Positions 6,968 to 9,209 of a stretch of DNA of 9,209 nt are shown piece after piece. Source of the DNA: Spirochaetales bacterium (lineage in GTDB: Bacteria > Spirochaetota > Spirochaetia > Sphaerochaetales > Sphaerochaetaceae); assembly GCA_017632495.1 (NCBI GenBank), contig JAGBRG010000351.1, forward strand, positions 1 to 9,209, read 5' to 3'. The notes beneath the pieces were generated by a model. The model saw only the letters and a list, made by a program, of their open reading frames with translations, did not search any database and was not told where the DNA came from. The translations under genes were made by a program, and so were the position numbers. Within the stretch, counting starts at the first letter, position 1. Every line of letters starts with the position of its first letter.

Positions 6968-7050
6968 TTTTCTTTGAGATTTCTGCGCTTTGGCTCGGCG
7001 CCGTGCACAGAGCACTGTCGCCTCGCCGCATCGCAGTCTCTCAAAGAAAA
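6968..7050. repeat. 83-bp imperfect palindrome between grpE and dnaK
   Basis: It starts 1 bp after the grpE stop. Outer arms TTTTCTTTGAGA (6968-6979) and TCTCAAAGAAAA (7039-7050) are perfectly complementary over 12 bp. Inside, CTGCG/CGCAG (6983-6987 with 7032-7036), GGC/GCC (6992-6994 with 7025-7027), GGCG/CGCC (6997-7000 with 7019-7022) and GTGC/GCAC (7003-7006 with 7012-7015, loop ACAGA) continue the stem with internal loops. The core is GC-rich while the outer arms and downstream DNA are AT-rich. It is not a standard terminator, since the right arm is followed by A residues rather than T on the plus strand, and no T run follows on the minus strand. It fits a REP- or MITE-like palindromic unit or an mRNA processing/stability hairpin. 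No target-site duplication is evident. Confidence 0.8.
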
Positions 7051-7067
7051 AAAACAACTGTAAAAAT

Positions 7068-7096
7068 TTGACGATTTTGATTGCTCTGAGTAAATT
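7068..7096 (+). promoter_or_regulatory. Candidate sigma-70 promoter of dnaK
   Basis: TTGACG (7068-7073, 5 of 6) and TAAATT (7091-7096, 4 of 6) are separated by exactly 17 bp in an AT-rich stretch. A start near 7103 gives a leader of about 37 nt before the dnaK ATG, carrying a good ribosome site AGGAGA (7127-7132) 7 nt upstream of the start. The element shares TTGACGAT, spacing and TAA(A/C)TT with the sequence before grpE. Its -10 lies in the spacer of an inverted repeat (7084-7106), so binding there would block it. Confidence 0.6.
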
Positions 7097-7109
7097 TAGC
7101 TCAGAGGAA
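7081..7109. promoter_or_regulatory. CIRCE-shaped inverted repeat over the dnaK -10 (candidate operator)
   Basis: CTCTGAG (7084-7090) and CTCAGAG (7100-7106) are perfect inverted repeats separated by 9 nt (TAAATTTAG). Each arm extends to 10 nt with a single mismatch, TTGCTCTGAG and CTCAGAGGAA. The 9-nt spacer and 9-10-nt arms copy the geometry of CIRCE (TTAGCACTC-N9-GAGTGCTAA), the HrcA operator at dnaK and groE genes, but the arm sequence differs. The spacer contains the predicted -10, and the predicted start falls in the right arm, so this would act as a DNA operator rather than as an RNA hairpin in the dnaK transcript. The regulator is not in the window; a diverged HrcA is the first guess. 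Confidence 0.55.
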
Positions 7110-7139
7110 ATCTTTTGAAGATAATTAGGAGAAACATAT

Positions 7140-9062
7140 ATGGGAAAGATTATTGGAATTGATCTTGGAACAACAAACAGCTGCGTCGCAGTTATGGAGG
7201 GTTCGGAGCCTGTCGTCATGGCAAACTCAGAGGGACAGAGAACCACTCCTTCTGTCGTCGGATTCACAGCAAAGGGCGATCGTCTTGTGGGACAGCCTGC
7301 AAAGAACCAGATCGTCACAAATGCGGAGAACACCGTCTACTCAATCAAGCGCTTCATGGGACACAAGTACAACGAGGTTCCAAATGAGCTTTCTATGATT
7401 CCATACAAGGTGGTCTCCGGAAATAACGGAGCAGTCAGAATCGCAATCCGCGGAACCGAATACAGCCCGGAGGAGATTTCAGCAAATATCCTGCAGAAGA
7501 TGAAGAAGACTGCCGAGGATTACCTCGGAGAGCCGGTCACAGAAGCGGTCATCACCGTTCCTGCATACTTCAACGATGCACAGAGACAGGCCACAAAGGA
7601 TGCCGGAAAGATTGCCGGTCTTGAGGTCAAGAGAATCGTCAACGAGCCTACTGCCGCTGCTTTGGCATACGGTTTCGGAAAGGATTCTTCCAAGGACGAG
7701 AAGATTGCAGTCTACGACCTTGGCGGCGGTACATTCGATATCTCGATTCTTGAGCTTGGAGACGGAGTCTTTGAGGTTAAGTCAACAAACGGTGATACCC
7801 ACCTCGGAGGAGATAACTTCGACCAGAGAATCATCGAGTGGATGGTCTCATCCTTCAAGAAGGACACAGGCATTGACCTGTCAACAGATAAGATGGCTCT
7901 TCAGAGACTGAAAGAGGCTGCAGAGAAGGCAAAGATTGAGCTTTCCAACTCAACCTCCACAGACATCAATTTGCCGTTCATCTCTGCTGACGCAACAGGT
8001 CCGAAGCACCTTCAGATGACCCTTACAAGAGCCGCATTCGAGCAGCTGATTGATGACCTTATCGAAAGGACAAAGATTCCTTGCCAGAATGCTCTCAGAG
8101 ATGCTGGCCTTAGTGCATCAGACATTGACGAGGTCATTCTTGTCGGTGGTTCCACACGTGTTCCTAAGGTCCAGGAGACTGTCAAGGCACTGTTCGGTAA
8201 GGAGCCTCACAAGGGAGTCAACCCGGATGAGGTCGTTGCAATGGGTGCTGCAATTCAGGGAGGAATTCTCGGCGGATCTGTTAAGGATGTTCTTCTTCTT
8301 GATGTCACACCGCTTTCACTGGGTATCGAGACCCTCGGCGGAGTCACAACAAGACTGATTGAGAGAAACACAACCATTCCTACCAGAAAGAGCCAGGTCT
8401 TCTCAACCGCAGCCGACGGACAGACAGCAGTAAGCATCCATGTCCTTCAGGGTGAGCGTGAGATGGCTTCCCAGAACAGAACACTCGGAACATTCGACCT
8501 TGTCGGAATTCCTGCAGCTCCGCGTGGAGTACCTCAGATCGAGGTCACATTCGACATCGATGCAAACGGTATCGTCCATGTTTCTGCAAAGGATCTCGGA
8601 ACCGGTAAGGAGCAGAGCATCCAGATTCAGAGTTCCAGCGGACTTGATGAGAGCGAGATTGACAGAATGGTCAAGGATGCCGAGGCACATGCCGAGGAAG
8701 ACAAGAAGGAGCGTGAGAAGATCGATGCCCGTAACAATGCCGACAGCCTGGTCTACCAGACAGAGAAGGCAATGAAGGATTACGGAGACAAGGTCGATGC
8801 ATCAAGCAAGGCTGCCATCGAGAGTGCCCTCTCCGACCTGAAGGCTGTTCTTGCCAACCAGAGTGCAAGTGTCGATGAGCTCAAGGCCAAGACTGAGGCA
8901 CTTCAGAATGCTTCCTACAAGCTTGCCGAGGAAATGTACAAGAATGCCAACGCGCAGGGCGGTGCAGGTCCTCAGGCCGGACCGCAGGCAGGACCTCAGG
9001 GCCCTCAGGGTGGACCGAGCAATGCCGGAGCAGACGACGCCGACTACGAAGTCGTCAACTAA
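7140..9062 (+). CDS. dnaK: Molecular chaperone DnaK (Hsp70)
   Basis: This encodes 640 residues (E. coli 638), the ATP-driven Hsp70 that works with GrpE and a J-protein. The ATPase domain carries GIDLGTTNS (6-14), K70, the segment VNEPTAAALAYG (167-178), DLGGGTFD (193-200), GDTHLGGDNFD (218-228) and VGGSTRVPKV (335-344). The interdomain linker is the hydrophobic run around 383-390 (DVLLLDVT). The beta substrate-binding domain spans about 391-505 and the helical lid about 506-605. The C-terminal tail (606-640) has a short Gly-Pro-Gln repeat (GPQAGPQAGPQGPQGG) and ends DDADYEVVN, a variant of the usual bacterial acidic end. The start has a clear ribosome site, AGGAGA. It is intact, with no frameshift. 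dnaJ does not follow within the 147 bp remaining. Confidence 0.99.
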   Translation: MGKIIGIDLGTTNSCVAVMEGSEPVVMANSEGQRTTPSVVGFTAKGDRLVGQPAKNQIVTNAENTVYSIKRFMGHKYNEVPNELSMIPYKVVSGNNGAVRIAIRGTEYSPEEISANILQKMKKTAEDYLGEPVTEAVITVPAYFNDAQRQATKDAGKIAGLEVKRIVNEPTAAALAYGFGKDSSKDEKIAVYDLGGGTFDISILELGDGVFEVKSTNGDTHLGGDNFDQRIIEWMVSSFKKDTGIDLSTDKMALQRLKEAAEKAKIELSNSTSTDINLPFISADATGPKHLQMTLTRAAFEQLIDDLIERTKIPCQNALRDAGLSASDIDEVILVGGSTRVPKVQETVKALFGKEPHKGVNPDEVVAMGAAIQGGILGGSVKDVLLLDVTPLSLGIETLGGVTTRLIERNTTIPTRKSQVFSTAADGQTAVSIHVLQGEREMASQNRTLGTFDLVGIPAAPRGVPQIEVTFDIDANGIVHVSAKDLGTGKEQSIQIQSSSGLDESEIDRMVKDAEAHAEEDKKEREKIDARNNADSLVYQTEKAMKDYGDKVDASSKAAIESALSDLKAVLANQSASVDELKAKTEALQNASYKLAEEMYKNANAQGGAGPQAGPQAGPQGPQGGPSNAGADDADYEVVN

Positions 9063-9109
9063 ATCAAATGAAATCTGCGATGCCGTTTGGCATGCATCTT
9101 TCATTTGAT
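9063..9109. repeat. 47-bp palindromic hairpin directly after the dnaK stop
   Basis: Perfect 11-bp arms ATCAAATGAAA (9063-9073) and TTTCATTTGAT (9099-9109) begin on the base after the stop codon. Inside, a TC/TC mismatch is followed by TGC/GCA (9076-9078 with 9094-9096) and ATGCC/GGCAT (9080-9084 with 9089-9093), closed by a GTTT loop. No T run follows on either strand, so it is not a canonical terminator by itself; a proper one lies 18 bp further on. It could protect the dnaK message 3' end. It shares CTGCGATGC (9075-9083) with the reverse complement of the grpE-dnaK palindrome (7028-7036), hinting at a common repeat family. Confidence 0.75.
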
Positions 9110-9126
9110 GATTGGATATAGTCCGA

Positions 9127-9181
9127 AAGAGGGGAATCGTACAAAGCGGTTCCCTTCTTGTGTACTATTCCGATTTTTTTT
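9127..9181 (+). terminator. Rho-independent terminator after dnaK, with a competing alternative stem
   Basis: Eight T residues (9174-9181) follow a stem formed by GGAATCGTACA (9133-9143) and TGTACTATTCC (9161-9171): 10 of 11 pairs, with only GA before the T run. The same left segment also pairs inside another stem, 9127-9139 with 9147-9159 (13 pairs including two G-T wobbles, 7-nt loop). The two cannot form together. The simplest reading is the dnaK operon terminator; a regulated attenuator for the next gene is possible but unproven. Confidence 0.75.
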
Positions 9182-9208
9182 GTTAATTTATCTTTTGAAA
9201 AGGATAAT
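9180..9208 (+). promoter_or_regulatory. Weak candidate promoter for a gene beyond the window
   Basis: TTGTTA (9180-9185, 4 of 6) and GATAAT (9203-9208, 5 of 6) are spaced 17 bp apart just past the terminator T run. The downstream gene is outside the window, so its use cannot be judged. Confidence 0.3.
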
Positions 9209-9209
9209 C

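Noticed and set aside
6324..7139. Canonical CIRCE element at grpE or dnaK
   Set aside because: No TTAGCACTC-N9-GAGTGCTAA or close variant is present; only the differently sequenced repeat at 7084-7106 is found.
9110..9181. T-box or other known riboswitch before the terminator
   Set aside because: The conserved T-box bulge sequence (GGUGGUACCGCG) is absent, the leader is too short, and no other known riboswitch core was recognised.

Overview
The window reads as a chromosomal housekeeping segment of a bacterium, most likely a spirochaete (Spirochaetota, Sphaerochaeta/Treponema-like). This rests on a membrane-anchored coiled-coil protein of the kind typical of spirochaetes beside grpE-dnaK, a spirochaete-style TlyA, and balanced base composition with many CTT, AAG and GAG codons. 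The lineage call is an inference (about 0.65). All nine protein genes look intact except the first, which is cut by the window edge. No phage, IS element, CRISPR array, tRNA or rRNA is visible.

Layout. (1) Positions 1-1325, plus strand: the 3' part of a YmdB-type metallophosphoesterase abutting (TAAATG) a TlyA-family rRNA methyltransferase. (2) Positions 1326-1442: a 9-bp tandem minisatellite fills the gap between convergent genes. (3) Positions 1443-2822, minus strand: a Cof-type HAD phosphatase followed by a membrane-anchored GerMN-domain protein. Neither has a Shine-Dalgarno sequence, and both have promoter-like hexamers almost touching the start codon. (4) Positions 2823-2920: a divergent intergenic region. 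(5) Positions 2921-6323, plus strand: der (ribosome-assembly GTPase), a second HAD hydrolase and the coiled-coil protein, joined by 4-nt and 1-nt overlaps and so probably translationally coupled. (6) Positions 6324-9062: grpE and dnaK, each with its own promoter-like sequence of nearly the same design. (7) Positions 9063-9209: a long hairpin, then a rho-independent terminator with two competing stems, then a possible promoter for the next gene.

Gene logic. Der and TlyA act on the ribosome, and GrpE recharges DnaK by nucleotide exchange. The window therefore groups ribosome biogenesis with protein folding, plus two HAD phosphatases of unknown substrate. hrcA and dnaJ are not in the window.

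The most interesting material is non-coding. The dnaK promoter carries a CIRCE-shaped inverted repeat (7-bp perfect arms, 9-nt spacer) whose sequence is not CIRCE and whose spacer holds the -10. dnaK is also bracketed by two long imperfect palindromes (6968-7050 and 9063-9109) that share a 9-nt core. These are candidates for a diverged heat-shock operator and for a small palindromic repeat family.
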